Part shown: positions 21,255 to 32,286 of the stretch, in pieces | Position numbering within the stretch: the first letter of the stretch is position 1 | How the letters are laid out: the number at the start of each line of letters is the position of its first letter | Program-made: the position numbers and the translations under genes | Notes under the pieces: generated by a model | The model's input: only the letters and a program-made list of their open reading frames with translations | Told to the model about the DNA's origin: nothing | Databases searched by the model: none | From: Neoarius graeffei | Lineage: Eukaryota; Chordata; Actinopteri; Siluriformes; Ariidae | Assembly (NCBI RefSeq): GCF_027579695.1 | Contig: NC_083577.1 | Span: 39,933,198-39,997,197 of the forward strand | Direction of reading: 5' to 3' | Length of the DNA: 64,000 nucleotides

Positions 21255-21522
21255 CACACTCTGAATGGGATGCCAGTCCATCACAGGGCACCATGCACAT
21301 ACTCATTCACACCTAGGACTATTTAGCATCGCCAGTCAGTCAGATACAGGCATGTTTTTGGCTGGTAGGAAGTAGCTGGAGAACCTGGAGGAAACCCATG
21401 TGGACATGATGGAAACGTTCACAGAAACTCCACACAGACATTAACCATGAGCTCAGGATCAAATCAGGGAACGTGGGGCTCTGAGAAAGTAACACTATAT
21501 ATTGAATCACCATGCTGCCCTT
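21255..21522 (-). mobile_element. Ancient V-SINE
   Basis: Decayed minus-strand copy: GCCAGTCCATCACAGGGC, CATTCACACCTAGG, GGAGGAAACCCATGTGGACA, ACTCCACACAGACA and CACCATGCTGCCC align in order with the young copies. Many substitutions and no duplication; the core is nevertheless retained. Confidence 0.75.
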
Positions 21523-21703
21523 TGACCATCAACTTCAAAATAAAAAAAAAGTAATGAATATGTTTTAACTTTGTCAGATGGACGGTGCAGAGGTGTACAG
21601 CTATCATGGGGGGCATACATATAATGAAACCAGACACATTCTTAGGTTGTTTAATTGTATCTTTTTTTTCAGCACCTTTTCCATTTAATTTTTCATAGAA
21701 AAG

Positions 21704-22330
21704 GAATCCTGGGTACTGCAACCGGTGGTGAGTCTCAGGTCCAGGAGGACTTGATTATTGGGAAAAGTGGAGTCACCCCTTAATCACCATTGCTCCCAGG
21801 CCTGCTCTGACCCAGAGTGGTAGCACCTGCCTGGGTTCCAGCTATGGGTTAAATAGTACATCACCAATAAGGTGCTGGCAGCAGGGCGCTTTTCGGTGCA
21901 ATGTGGCAGATGAATCCAACAGGGTCAATGGCACACCAACAGATGGCATGCAGAAGAGTCACTCAAATGGCTAATGGATGGTATCACTCGGCAAGTCAGT
22001 TGTCACTGCAGGGCAACTTCCATACCCGTCAGGTCTGTGGTACTTTCGTGTACCACTTGGCATCAGGTCTGGAGGTCCAGAGAGACAACACGATGGGGGC
22101 ACGATATTGTTTGTCTTACCTTACTGTGCAAGGCTCTTCATTAGGAGAGGAGAATAGTATATGAGAGCTCACGAGGCCAGACATTCCATGGCAGCTCGGC
22201 CAGGCCGTTTGTGCTGCCGGTGTGGGTGACTCTGTTGCTCTGGTGCAGGCCTTGCGGCCCATCTGTGTTTCTGCACATCCTAATGAAGCAGTCATCATCG
22301 CTAGCGATGGATAGGCGACGACGACCATCA
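21704..22330. repeat. Unclassified 0.6-kb interspersed repeat, copy 1
   Basis: Closely similar over its whole length to 23762-24390. Shared segments include GGTGGTGAGTCTCAGGTCCA, AATAGTACATCACCAATAAG, GGCACACCAACAGATGGCAT, GGTCCAGAGAGACAACACGA and CATCCTAATGAA. This copy has an extra TGCTGCCGGTGTGG segment near 22211 relative to the other. The reverse frame RRRLSIASDDDCF (near 22280-22325) hints at LINE-derived sequence, but I cannot identify the family. Confidence 0.75.
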
Positions 22331-23440
22331 AAAAGGACTGTACTGAAGTAGGTCTACCTACATGCAACTCTTTCCAGACTGATATTTTCATGTAGTCTAC
22401 CTTACTTTCTATGAAGAGGAGAGGAAGTGGTAAAAGGAGGTCCCCAGTGATTGCTCAAGTTGATGAAAGATTAAAGTAGTCTGATGCAGCTGAATGAGTT
22501 GCCAGGTGTTAGCAGGGTTGCTTCTGTTTCAACACTTCTGTTCCAAAAGAGCAACCACATTTTAAGAAATGACAGGACAGAGGAAACAGACGTTTCGGTA
22601 CCTGGCTGAGGTCCTATTTCATATAGACTGTATATTACCTCTGCACGTTACCATTAGGGAGCCGTAGTCCAACTGAGAGTAAGATAAAAATATCACTGCT
22701 GGAATCCTACTGTCAAAATGTTGGTGAACATATGGATGTTAAGATTAGCAATGCATAGGTGTTAACAGTCTCACAGCGAGAACAGATTGCCTGTTTGTAT
22801 ACAGGGTCATGAACATTGGCTACCTGCACACTACATGAGCTGAGGCCTAAACAGACTGACTGGCATATTGAGCACATGTACAGCAGGGCACTGGGCCACA
22901 ACCCAATCTCCATACAGGCATATACACACCTCCACAGGGACTCGAGTGTGCAATCTCACTGCCTTCATGTGCATATTTTAGTTAGTGTTTTAGGCTTTGC
23001 TTTTCATTTTCAAATCAAGACTGCTTGTGTATTGTTGAACAAACACGAGTGTGTAGTCTTTTTTTTTTTGGTGGGGAGGAGGGGTGGTTTGAGGTGGGTG
23101 GGGGGTGAAGCAAAGACAGTTGTTAGTCCCAGACAGTCTGAAAGAACAATAAACAGGTCAGTCATACACACCAGTGAGCACATCACTCTTATGCTCTGTA
23201 AGGATTTGCATATTTCACCTAGCTATTTGAAGGAATGATTGGTGTAATTAATCTAAATTAATCAGCAGTCCTATAAATTTAGAAATGGGGAATATGAAAA
23301 GTTTTATCTTTGTTTTCAGCCTGTAATGTTCATGCTCTAGTGTAATAAGGTACTTTATAGACATAAAGACTATAGTAATAAAGACATTCTAGACATTTTT
23401 CCCTGATATCTAGCTACATTTACTAGTTTTATCATTGACA
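22331..23440. other. No gene seen; G-rich run near 23067-23107
   Basis: AT-rich DNA between the two repeat copies. A T10 run is followed by a run of guanine blocks (GGTGGGGAGGAGGGGTGG, then GGTGGGTGGGGGG) that could form a G-quadruplex on the plus strand. A 140-codon plus frame over 22816-23238 has no recognisable domain and is crossed by simple sequence. Confidence 0.4.
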
Positions 23441-23640
23441 TTACATTATATTACATTAATGACATTTAGCAGATGGTCTTATCCAGAACGACATACAACA
23501 TACTCAGAGCAGCCCGGGAAGCAGTTGGGGGTTAGGTGCCTTGCTCAAGGCCACTTCAGCCATTCCTGCTGGTCCAGGAAATTGAAACGGCGACCTTTTG
23601 GTCCCAAAGCTGCTTCTCTAACGATTAAGTCATGGCTTCC
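23441..23640 (-). mobile_element. Teleost SINE-like retroposon, minus copy
   Basis: Complement of a tRNA-SINE-like element. The tail TTACATTAATGACATTTAGC and CTTATCCAGAACGACATACA come first, then AGTTGGGGGTTAGGTGCC, TTGCTCAAGGCCAC, CCTTTTGGTCCCAAAGCTGC and TCTCTAACGATTAAG. The tail matches the fragment at 17793-17835. No duplication defined. Confidence 0.65.
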
Positions 23641-23761
23641 CCATTCATTTAAAGTTAAAAAGAAAATAAAGTATAAGAATTTAGAACCTTAATGGTGTTC
23701 AACATGGAAACAGAGTGATGTCTTTCTCATATGGGTTAACAGTACAGTGAAGCAATTTCCT

Positions 23762-24390
23762 AGTCCTGGGTATGGCTTTAAACTGCAACTGGTGGTGAGT
23801 CTTAGGTCCAGGAGGACTTGAGTATTGGGGAAAGTGGAGTTACCCCTTAATCACCATTGCTCCCAGGTCTGCGACCCAGAGTGGTAGCACCTGCCTGGGT
23901 TCCAGCTATGGGTTAAATAGTACATCACCAATAAGGTGCTGGCAGCAGGGCGCTTTTTGGTGCAATGTGGCAGATGAACCCATCAGGGTCAATGGCACAC
24001 CAACAGATGGCATGCAGAAGAGTCACTCAAATGGCCAACGGATGGTATCACTCGGCAAGTCAGTTGTCACTGCGGGGCAACTTCCATACCCGTCAGGTCT
24101 GTGGCACTTTTGTGCACCACTTGGCATCAGGTCTGGAGGTCCAGAGAGACAACACGATGGGGGCATGACATCGTTTGTCTTACCTTACTGTGCAAGGCAC
24201 TTCATTAGGAGAGGAGGATAGTATGCGAGAGCTCACGAGGCCAGACATTCCGTGGTGGCTCGGCCGGGCCATTCATGGGCGACTCTGTCGCTCTGGTGCA
24301 GGCCTCATGGCCCATCTGTGTTTCTGTGCATCCTAATGAAACAGTCATCATCACTAGTGATGGACAGTCACCACCGACGACAACAGTACA
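23762..24390. repeat. Unclassified 0.6-kb interspersed repeat, copy 2
   Basis: Partner of 21704-22330 in the same orientation, about 2.06 kb apart. It keeps the same boundaries (CTGCAAC..GGTGGTGAGTC at the left, CATCATCACTAGTGATGGAC at the right). Scattered transitions rather than one shared point of difference suggest two old insertions rather than a recent tandem duplication. Confidence 0.75.
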
Positions 24391-25980
24391 GTATACTGTA
24401 TATCTGAACATGTCAGGAATGACTAACTCTCTCTCTCTCTAGTTTGCTCTTTCCTCATAATGCAATAGGTTATCACATTAAACATTAAAATTATTGCAGT
24501 GGTGGGAAGAGTCTTAAGCATTACACAGATTTTTTTCTTTCACTTGTTTATTATCTATGTAAAACATTTACCATCAGACCTTGAATTCCTATGAGATCAG
24601 AATCATGCAACAACACCCTAAATGACTTTATCTATGTCAGTCTGACAAATAATAACTTTTTATAGTATATATATACAGTATTCAGGTTATGTATGAGTAT
24701 TGTTGTATGTGCTGAATGAACATTTATTCTATACACTGAAGATTATTGCTGTGCTCTAGATAGAACTTTGCCTTTTGGCCACTTCCTGTCTCTTTTGGAT
24801 TTTTCTAAATATTCCAGAAAAAAAGTTAAAATATTCAATAAATGTCATCACATGTGATACTAACTAATGTTTCTTTTTAAGACAAATTAATTAAGCGAGA
24901 TGAATGTGCAACTACAGTATATACAGAAGACCTGTTTTCTTTCCATGCCATTTAACCAGTTTAGGAGTAATAAAACACAATGGATCAAATATTTAATTTT
25001 AATTACTTTTTTCCCACCAAGACATGAAATTCTAATCTGTTATGCAATACAAAATGACACTTAAGGCCCTGAATTGGGCGTCTTTGGATATAAAGTAGAC
25101 ATGAAACATTTTGTACCTTAAAATTTAAGCCTCACAATGAAAATGTAAATAAATAATAAGATATAGAAAATAGCTTGTCTGTAAAAGAAAAATAAATAAA
25201 ACGTTATATTTTGCTCGCTGCAGAGAAAGCATCTTTTTGAATTTACATAGTCTTGTGGCATTAGATAATATTGCATTCTTTTGTATTGCCCATTACTGAT
25301 TGTTGAAACGATCAATTATTCGGTCTGAACAGGTTGGTAAATTACCCAAAAGATTTTCTTAAGCTGCATTACACAGAGTTATATAAAGAAATGACGGTGC
25401 ATCTGCGAGCACTTTGTAAACAGAGGAAGTGCATTTTGCTGCCATGTCGATATCAAGTTCATTGATATCAGCGTTTTCGATCCAAAATGTGCAAGCTTAG
25501 AGCAACAACTAAACATTCACACAATAACTTTACAATATAAATAACTGTACAATGAGTAAACACCTTCCACAGGTCTAGTTTAAGAACAAACAATAAATTA
25601 AAGCTAAAATAAATTATCATATTCAACAACCACACATCAAATGTACAACACAAACATGACATAAATAACTTTTTAAAAATAAAGACTAATTATGAGCAGG
25701 ATGCTTGCAGCACTTCAGGCTGCTCTAATCTGTGTGAGGTTTTCTTGATGCTAAACCAATCTTCATGTCTGTCTACCTTTAGGCCATTTCACCCAAGTTA
25801 AATATCTTCCACTCATCCTCAGCGGATATTGCTGTGAGGCTGCTACTCTGAATATCTCACACACTGTAGTCTACATCTAACACTTCTTATAAAAAGCCTA
25901 GATCTTAGTCCTGTCCTCAGAAGAGTCTCATATACATTTAAAATTATTATTTTTTAATGTTTAATATATTCTCCAGTTCA
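24391..25980 (-). other. nhlh2 downstream region, possible 3' UTR
   Basis: AT-rich, apparently repeat-poor DNA directly 3' of the nhlh2 stop (minus strand). ATTAAA-type complements (TTTAAT) lie at about 25958-25965 and a complement of AATAAA at 24723-24728. Either could end the transcript, giving a short or a roughly 1.25-kb 3' UTR. No other gene seen. (CT)n of seven units near 24427. Confidence 0.35.
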
Positions 25981-25982
25981 TT

Positions 25983-26360
25983 TCACACGTCCAAGACGTG
26001 ATTCAGGTAAGATATGTAACATATAGCGAGACGAAGGATCTCTATCTTTGAGAGCTTCTTGTCGGGCGGAAGTGTCGGGAGTAACTTCCGCAGCTCGGCA
26101 AACGCCACATTGAAAGCTTCGACACGGATGCGCTCGCGCGTTGCATGGGCCAGTCGGTACTTGGCAGTCGCTCGCCTCCTCCGCCGCTTCTCTTCGCGGG
26201 TCAGTGCGGGAGGCGCAAGCGCACGCTGCTTCCCGTCTGCGAGCGGAGACTCTTCAGGCATGCACTCCACCTTAATGACATTCAGAACTGCTTCCGGGTC
26301 AGACTGAGTCCACATCAGGTCAGGATCGGGCTGATCCGGACTCAGCATCATCTTCATCAA
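25983..26360 (-). CDS. nhlh2: bHLH neuronal transcription factor NHLH2 (HEN2-like)
   Basis: Sequence-specific transcription factor that binds E-boxes as a dimer in developing neurons. The 125-residue protein has an acidic N-terminus (about 1-53), a basic run [15 protein letters not shown] (from 55), the DNA-contacting [13 protein letters not shown] and two helices around [20 protein letters not shown]. It ends in [10 protein letters not shown]. These last two thirds are near invariant in the NHLH family, and the start MMLSPDQ is that of NHLH2 rather than NHLH1. The family-like start is the fourth codon (26351); the upstream MMK is in frame and may be the real start. Length is close to the usual 130-135 residues, with no frame damage. 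Family genes have one coding exon, as here. A weak acceptor CCTCACAG lies at 26380-26387. Confidence 0.93.
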   Translation of the reverse strand: MMKMMLSPDQPDPDLMWTQSDPEAVLNVIKVECMPEESPLADGKQRALAPPALTREEKRRRRRATAKYRLAHATRERIRVEAFNVAFAELRKLLPTLPPDKKLSKIEILRLAICYISYLNHVLDV

Positions 26361-26614
26361 GCGCAGAGCGAAATCACACCTGTGAGGAATTGTTAACGCA
26401 AATAGTTTTATTTTAAAAAGATTTAATTTTTCAAAGAATAAAAGGCTACCATTAATAGATTAGAAAGAGAAAAAGAAAGACAGAAAGAAAGAAAAGCATT
26501 TAGGCTATTTATGTGTAAATGGTGAAAGGTTAATTGATTAGGAAAAAAGGAATCAAGAAAGAAAGAAAGACAACTGTGTTTCTGTGCACAACAGTCTTAT
26601 TTCATTTTATTCAT

Positions 26615-27141
26615 ATTACCAGTCAAAACTTTGGACACACCTTCTAATTCAATGCTTTTCTTTATTTTTATTAATTAAAAGTCACTTCTTCATGTCTTAA
26701 AGTAATGATGGATGTCATTTCTCTTTACTTAGGTGAGCGGTTCGTGGCATTATATGGATTACTACCGTTGTTAAATAGGGCTTTTACTGTATCTTTATCA
26801 TTTACTGTTTACTTTTTGATCTCAAAAACATTAAGAAGGCAAGAAATTGCACAAATTACCTTTCACCGAGGCACCTGTTAATTGAAAAGCATTCCAGGTG
26901 ACGACCTCATGAAGCTGGTTAAGATAATGCCAGTAGTATGCAAAGTGTCATCAAGGTAAACGCTGGCTACTTTGAAGAATCTAAATATGAAACTTTTTTT
27001 AACCTTTTTTGTTTACCACATAAATATGTTCCATATGTTATTTCATAGTTTTGATGTCTTCATGATTGTCCTACAATGTAGAAAATAGTCAAAATACGGA
27101 AACACCTCTGAATGAGTAGGGGTGTACAAACTTTTGACTGG

Positions 27142-27147
<6 letters not shown>
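26615..27147. mobile_element. Tc1-derived MITE, complete
   Basis: TIRs ATTACCAGTCAAAACTTTGG (26615) and the complement of ACTACCAGTCAAAAGTTTG (ending about 27146). Internal motifs (TTAATTGAAAAGCATTCCAG, GCACAAATTACC, ACTTTGAAGAATCTAAATAT) are shared, in inverted order, with the half element at 16895. It lies in the inferred nhlh2 intron. Confidence 0.85.

Positions 27148-27200
<53 letters not shown>
27144..27200. repeat. (TG)n microsatellite
   Basis: About 28 TG units growing from the right TIR of the MITE. Confidence 0.95.
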
Positions 27201-27203
<3 letters not shown>

Positions 27204-27499
27204 TTTTTTCTCCACTAATAATGAAACTTGGTTTGCTAAGGCTAACTATCATTACTAATTAGGCAAAGTGAAAAATGAAATTCAGTTGTTTGTTTTCTTT
27301 CAGTCATGTTTTTGCTGTGTCTGCCCATTTATTCCCATTAAATCTGACTTACTTTTAGGAGTGATATTGTCTTTGACGGTCCTAATAGCGACTGTAAATA
27401 TAGACCTAACTGGAGTTAATGGAAAACCAATTAGCCTCAGAGAGCTCAAAAGCACATGTGGCCATCTGTCGTTATGGGCCACTAGCAACACTCCACTCC

Positions 27500-29176
27500 A
27501 AAACACTACCCTTCTAAATACTGTACTTCTAAACACTAGCTACACTTCTAAGTTCTACACTTCTAAACAATACTCTTCTAAATAATACACTTTTAACACT
27601 ACTAAATAATATATTTCTAAACACTACAATTCTAAACACTAGTTACACATTTAAAGACCACACTTCTAAATACTATACGTCTAAACACTACTCATCTAAA
27701 TAATACACTTTTAAACACCACATTTCTAAACACTTCTAAATACATTTTTAAACACTACACTTCTAAACACGACTAAATACTGCACTTTGAAAGACTACAC
27801 TTCTAAATACTACCCTTCTAAACATTAGTCTTCCAAACACTACTAAATACTATACTTCTAAATACCATTCTTCTAAATAATACACTTCTAAACACTACTA
27901 AATACTGCACTTCTAAACACTACACTTCTAAACACTAGCTACACTTTGAAAGGCTACACTTCTAAACCCGACTCCAAAATACTACACTTGTAAACATTAC
28001 ACTTCTAAATACTATACTTCTAAATACTAGCTACACTTTGAAGGGCTACACTTCTAAATACTGGACTTGTAAATACTTCTAAACACTACATTTCTAAATA
28101 CTACATATCTAAACACTACACTTCTAAACACTAGCTACACTTCTAAATACTACACTTCTAAACACTACGAAATACTACAATTCTAAACACTACACTTGAA
28201 AACACAAGCTACACCTTGAAAGGCTACACTTCTAAACACTACACATCTCAACACTACAAAACACTACACATCTAAACACTACAAAACACTACACATCTAA
28301 ACATTACAAAACACTACACATCTCAACACTACAAAACACTACACATCTAAACACTACAAAACACTACACATCTCAACACTACAAAACATTACACATCTCA
28401 CCACTGCAAAACACCACATCTAACCACTACAAAACATTACACATCTAAACACTACATGTCTAAACACTACAAAACACTACACATCTCAACACTACAAAAC
28501 ACTACACATCTAAACACTACATGTCTAAACACTACAAAACACTACACATCTCAACACTACAAAACACTATACATCTAAACACTACACATCTAAACACTAC
28601 AAAACACTACACATCTAAACATTACAAAACACTACACATCTAAACATTACAAAACACTACACATCTCAACACTACAAAACACCACATCTAAACACTATAA
28701 AACACTACACATCTAAACACTATGCTTGAAAACACAAGCTACACTTTGAAAGGCTACACTTCTAAATACTAGACTTCTAAACACTACTAAATACTGCACT
28801 TCTAAACACTACTAAACATTAAACTTCTAAACATTATATTTCTAAATACTACACATTTAAACACTACACTTTGAAAGACCACACTTCTAAATGTTACGCT
28901 TCTAAACACTACTAAACATTCCATTTCTAAATACTACATTTCTAAACACTACTAAACATTTCTAAATACTACGCTTGTAAACACTAGCTACACTTTGAGA
29001 GACCACACTTCTAAATACTACACTTCCAAACACTACTAACCATTACATTTCTAAAGACTACACTTCTAAACACTACACTTTGAGAGACCACACTTCTAAA
29101 TACTACTAACCATTACATTTCTAAACACTATACTTCGAAACACTAGCTACACTTAAACACTACTAAATACTACGCT
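27500..29176. repeat. Degenerate 15-bp minisatellite, about 1.7 kb
   Basis: More than a hundred variants of the unit ACTTCTAAACACTAC in tandem. From about 28235 to 28690 the array switches to a 25-bp unit (AACACTACAAAACACTACAC plus ATCTC/ATCTA). A longer block GCTACACTTTGAAAGGCTAC recurs at about 27948, 28032, 28208 and 28737, indicating higher-order organisation. No coding potential. By position it falls in the inferred nhlh2 intron. Confidence 0.93.
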
Positions 29177-29423
29177 CAATAATAAATGCTATGTTTCTAA
29201 GCACAAATGAAAACTGTAGGTGTTAAACTTTTTCTGTGGTGAGATTTCATGTCTTGCATAAAACAGCATCTCTGAATGAGTCATTTGCTAAAACAACGCG
29301 ATAATTCAGCTGATAATAAAGGCATGTAAACTGAAAGATCCTTAGTGACATAATGACAGTTTTTCATGAAGTGCAGACAGAAAAGAGTTGACACACTTTT
29401 TCAAATTATTCTCGTTTGCTCAC

Positions 29424-29475
29424 CTCGTGCCTCCAGCAGCTGTGCTGTGATTGTGAGTGAGAGCGGAGAGATCAG
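29424..29475 (-). other. nhlh2: Possible non-coding first exon of nhlh2
   Basis: The minus strand reads CTGGAGGCACGAG|GTGAGC, a strong donor with its last exon base at 29424. A TATA-like box lies 28 bases upstream of the assumed start. NHLH genes are known to have a 5' non-coding exon, and the acceptor candidate at 26380 would give an intron of about 3.04 kb. An E-box CAGCTG sits at 29437-29442 within the exon. The start of transcription is a guess. Confidence 0.35.
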
Positions 29476-29502
29476 GTGGATTATCAGGGTGTTGTCAGTG
29501 GA

Positions 29503-29508
29503 TTTATA
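29503..29508 (-). promoter_or_regulatory. TATA-like box upstream of the inferred nhlh2 exon 1
   Basis: The minus strand reads GGAGATATAAATCC, about 80 bp upstream of the splice donor. The position suits a start near 29475. Motif evidence only. Confidence 0.3.
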
Positions 29509-29509
29509 T

Positions 29510-30251
29510 CTCCTTCAGTGTCCCACCCATCCCTCAGGAGCTGGATGACATTCATGAATTTAACACATGACCAAGAACACAAGTATCTCCGATGTAAAGT
29601 TTGTTCGGTTTATTTCTGGTAGTCACACATGTGGAAGAAGATCCGAACACCGCAGAGTGTCAGCTGGACAGCATGCTGAGAGATGATGCTTTTCTGCCGC
29701 TGGACAGTTTTGTGTAGAGAGCAAAGTGAGAGATGGAAGTGAGCTGTGATTCTCCTCAAGTCCACAGCAGCTCTCTGCCTTCTGCAGGGTGATGATGGAG
29801 TGAAGCGCGAGATGCCGCTTAGGGGAAGAACACACACTCGGGCGCGTGCGCCACACTCGGTGTTGACGGTTCAGGAGAAGAAAATAAAGTGAGGGGTGAG
29901 GGTAGACAACACACACACACACACACACTGCTGTCTCCTTCCCCGCCCCTTTATCACCCCCACCTCGTGCAGACACAGTCCCCACGGGTTTAGCAGTTAT
30001 ACAGTGATAGATCCTCTGAGGACATGAGAACGTTTGATAGTCTTTCGAAGAACTGTTCATGAAAGTTTTTGAATGTTCTACTTCAGAGTCTATTTTCACA
30101 CCTCTGCTTCCTTTGCCACTAATTATATGAAAGCACACACCTGAGCTACAGGATGCATCATTCACCATCACCTGAGCTCAGGTCATGGCCATGTACACCT
30201 GCGCTTCTCTAAAACTTGCTTTGGCTTTAAATGTTTAACAATAATAATAAT
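29510..30251. other. Upstream region of nhlh2; (AC)n at 29908-29929
   Basis: Less AT-rich than the flanks, with CpG-bearing stretches (GGGCGCGTGCGCCACA near 29841-29856) and an E-box CAGCTG near 29661. This fits a proximal regulatory region. A 182-codon minus frame runs through the AC tract and shows no domain, so I do not call it. Confidence 0.35.
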
Positions 30252-30606
30252 GTAGTGGTTAGCACTGTCACCTCACAGCAAGAAAGTCCTGGGTTCAAGC
30301 CCAGCAACCGGTGAGGGCTTTTCTGTGTGGAGTTTGCATGTTATCCCCGTGTCCGCGTGGGTTTCCTCCGGGTGCTCCGGTTTCCCCCACAGTCCAAAGA
30401 CATGCAGGTTAGGTTAACTGGTGGCTCTAAATTGACCGTAGGTGTGAATGTGAGTGTGAATGGTTGTCTGTGTCTATGTGTCAGCCCTGTGATGACCTGG
30501 CGACTTGTCCAGGGTGTACCCCGCCTTTCGCCCGTAGTCAGCTGGGATAGGCTCCAGCTTGCCTGCAACCCTGTACAGGTAAGTGGCTACAGTTAAAGGA
30601 TGGATA
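30252..30606 (+). mobile_element. V-SINE, first bases of the head missing
   Basis: Starts at GTAGTGGTTAGCACTGTCAC, lacking the first 13 or so head bases, and ends at GGATGGATAATGATG. The (ATA)n left flank and (ATG)n right flank obscure any duplication. Confidence 0.9.
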
Positions 30607-30750
30607 ATGATGATGATGATCATCGTCATCATTTAAACACGCCACATCTAATTATTATCATTCAAATAATGTCTTTCCTCTATATCAGGGGTTCTCCAAC
30701 TTTTTGCAGCCAGCTAGGGAATCCTTTAACTATGAAATAAATTATTTTTA

Positions 30751-31124
30751 GGGTGGCACGGTGGTGTAGTGGTTAGCGCTGTCGCCTCACAGCAAGAAGG
30801 TTCTGGGTTCGAGCCCCGTGGCCGGCGAGGGCCTTTCTGTGTGGAGTTTGCATGTTCTCCCCGTGTCCGCGTGGGTTTCCTCCGGGTGCTCCGGTTTCCC
30901 CCACAGTCCAAAGACATGCAGGTTAGGTTAACTGGTGACTCTAAATTGACCGTAGGTGTGAATGTGAGTGTGAATGGTTGTCTGTGTCTATGTGTCAGCC
31001 CTGTGATGACCTGGTGACTTGTCCAGGGTGTACCCCGCCTTTCGCCCGTAGTCAGCTGGGATAGGCTCCAGCTTGCCTGCGACCCTGTAGAACAGGATAA
31101 AGCGGCTAGAGATGATGAGATAAG
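30751..31124 (+). mobile_element. V-SINE, full copy
   Basis: From GGGTGGCACGGTGGTGTAG to the tail ATGATGAGATAAG. Target-site duplication ATAAATTATTTTT at 30737-30749 and 31125-31137. Intact A and B boxes. Confidence 0.95.
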
Positions 31125-31409
31125 ATAAATTATTTTTTTTTAAAATCCACTCCCCCAGGACAGGTTCATTTTATAAATTATTTAAACATTAGATTAATTA
31201 TTTACCCACTTTTAATCATTATTGGAGCCATAGAGCTTTTTAGACACTGTTTATAAATTATTTTTGAGTTACTAAGGTTTGGATTAAACTCATTCCATTG
31301 AAGTGACCAGTAAAATAGGCAATGAAATCAAACAATGCTTCTCGGACCCCTGGCAGACCCTAGTTTGAGAAGCACTGCTCTTTATAACTTGTGCACATTG
31401 AAATGAGGC
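31125..31409. other. No gene seen
   Basis: AT-rich, with a GTTTGAGAAGCACTGCTC segment near 31362-31379 that resembles a hAT end. Confidence 0.35.
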
Positions 31410-31730
31410 CATGAGTTGGCCAAGTGGTTAGCTTAACTGCCTCTCGACTGGGAGATCATGAGTTCTACTCGTGGTCAGGTCACACCAAAGACCATCATAA
31501 AAATGGTACCTACTACCATCTGGTAAGGCATGCTGCAATACAGATGCGAGTGAGGAAGTCAAACTCTCACGGTTACCAGAGGACTAGCCCCCCACTGTAA
31601 CCCTAGCTGTATAGGCTAGAGGCCGAGGGCTATCGAAACGGAGATCGGTGCCGCACCCATACGCCTTAAAGAGTACTGGGACAGAAGACTGCCTGGGAAG
31701 ACCAGATTCTGGCGTGAGAGGGGCTTTGAC
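31410..31730 (+). mobile_element. tRNA-derived SINE (non-V type)
   Basis: Second copy of the family at 2587-2882, longer and with a better preserved head (GTTGGCCAAGTGGTTAGC, then GGGAGATCATGAGTTCTACT). It ends in GAGAGGGGCTTTGACT. No clear duplication, so older or imprecisely bounded. Confidence 0.75.
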
Positions 31731-32286
31731 TTTGGAACAAAATGTTATTTGTTCAGGACCATTACAGTAAGACAGCACACAGGACTACATGAAGTGCAAA
31801 TATATCACAGTACAAAAATACACGGCAAATACTCAAGACAGCGCGTGCTAGCTAGACAGGACACCGGAACAGAGTGGAAGTAACCAATGGAAACAATTTT
31901 GTGTACATTGTCAACTCTACCCTATCAAGCAACTGAGTAGAAAAAAAGGTGGAGAAAATGTAGCAGTAATATAAAAAGTGTTTCATAACAGCTCAAGTGT
32001 CTCATAGAAGCATTATAACCTGCAAGTGTGCAGTGATGGTTATACAGTCTGTTGGGTCCTGACTCCTGATTGATCAGTTACCATTGATCAAAGCTTACAT
32101 AGTGATATTACACTTTTCTAAATAAACAAAACTCATCACTGTCAGATACAGGGGTACAGTAGGAGTCCATGTCAGTCCCCAATGTACAATCTGCACTAAT
32201 GTACCCCCTAGGGCTCATTACTGGACCTCAAGGTAACTATGTGTAAGTTTTTAGGGTCAAAAAGGTCCATATATGTTCCCAAGCAG
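31731..32286. other. No gene seen; left part of a GTACCCC-rich repeat
   Basis: AT-rich DNA. From about 32140 there are GGGGTACAGTAG, AATGTACCCCC and GGTCCATATATG segments that resume on the right of the foldback element (GGGTACAGATGAGTACC, GTTGTACCCC). One repeat therefore probably spans 32140-33625 and hosts two insertions. Confidence 0.4.

Noticed and set aside
22816..23238. 140-codon plus frame between the two unclassified repeats
   Set aside because: No domain, crosses a poly(T) and G-rich tract, and composition is not protein-like.
27500..29176. CRISPR-like array
   Set aside because: Short contiguous degenerate units without unique spacers in a vertebrate genome; this is a minisatellite.
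29623..30171. 182-codon minus frame upstream of nhlh2
   Set aside because: It contains a CVCVCVC run from the AC microsatellite and no family signature; more likely regulatory DNA.
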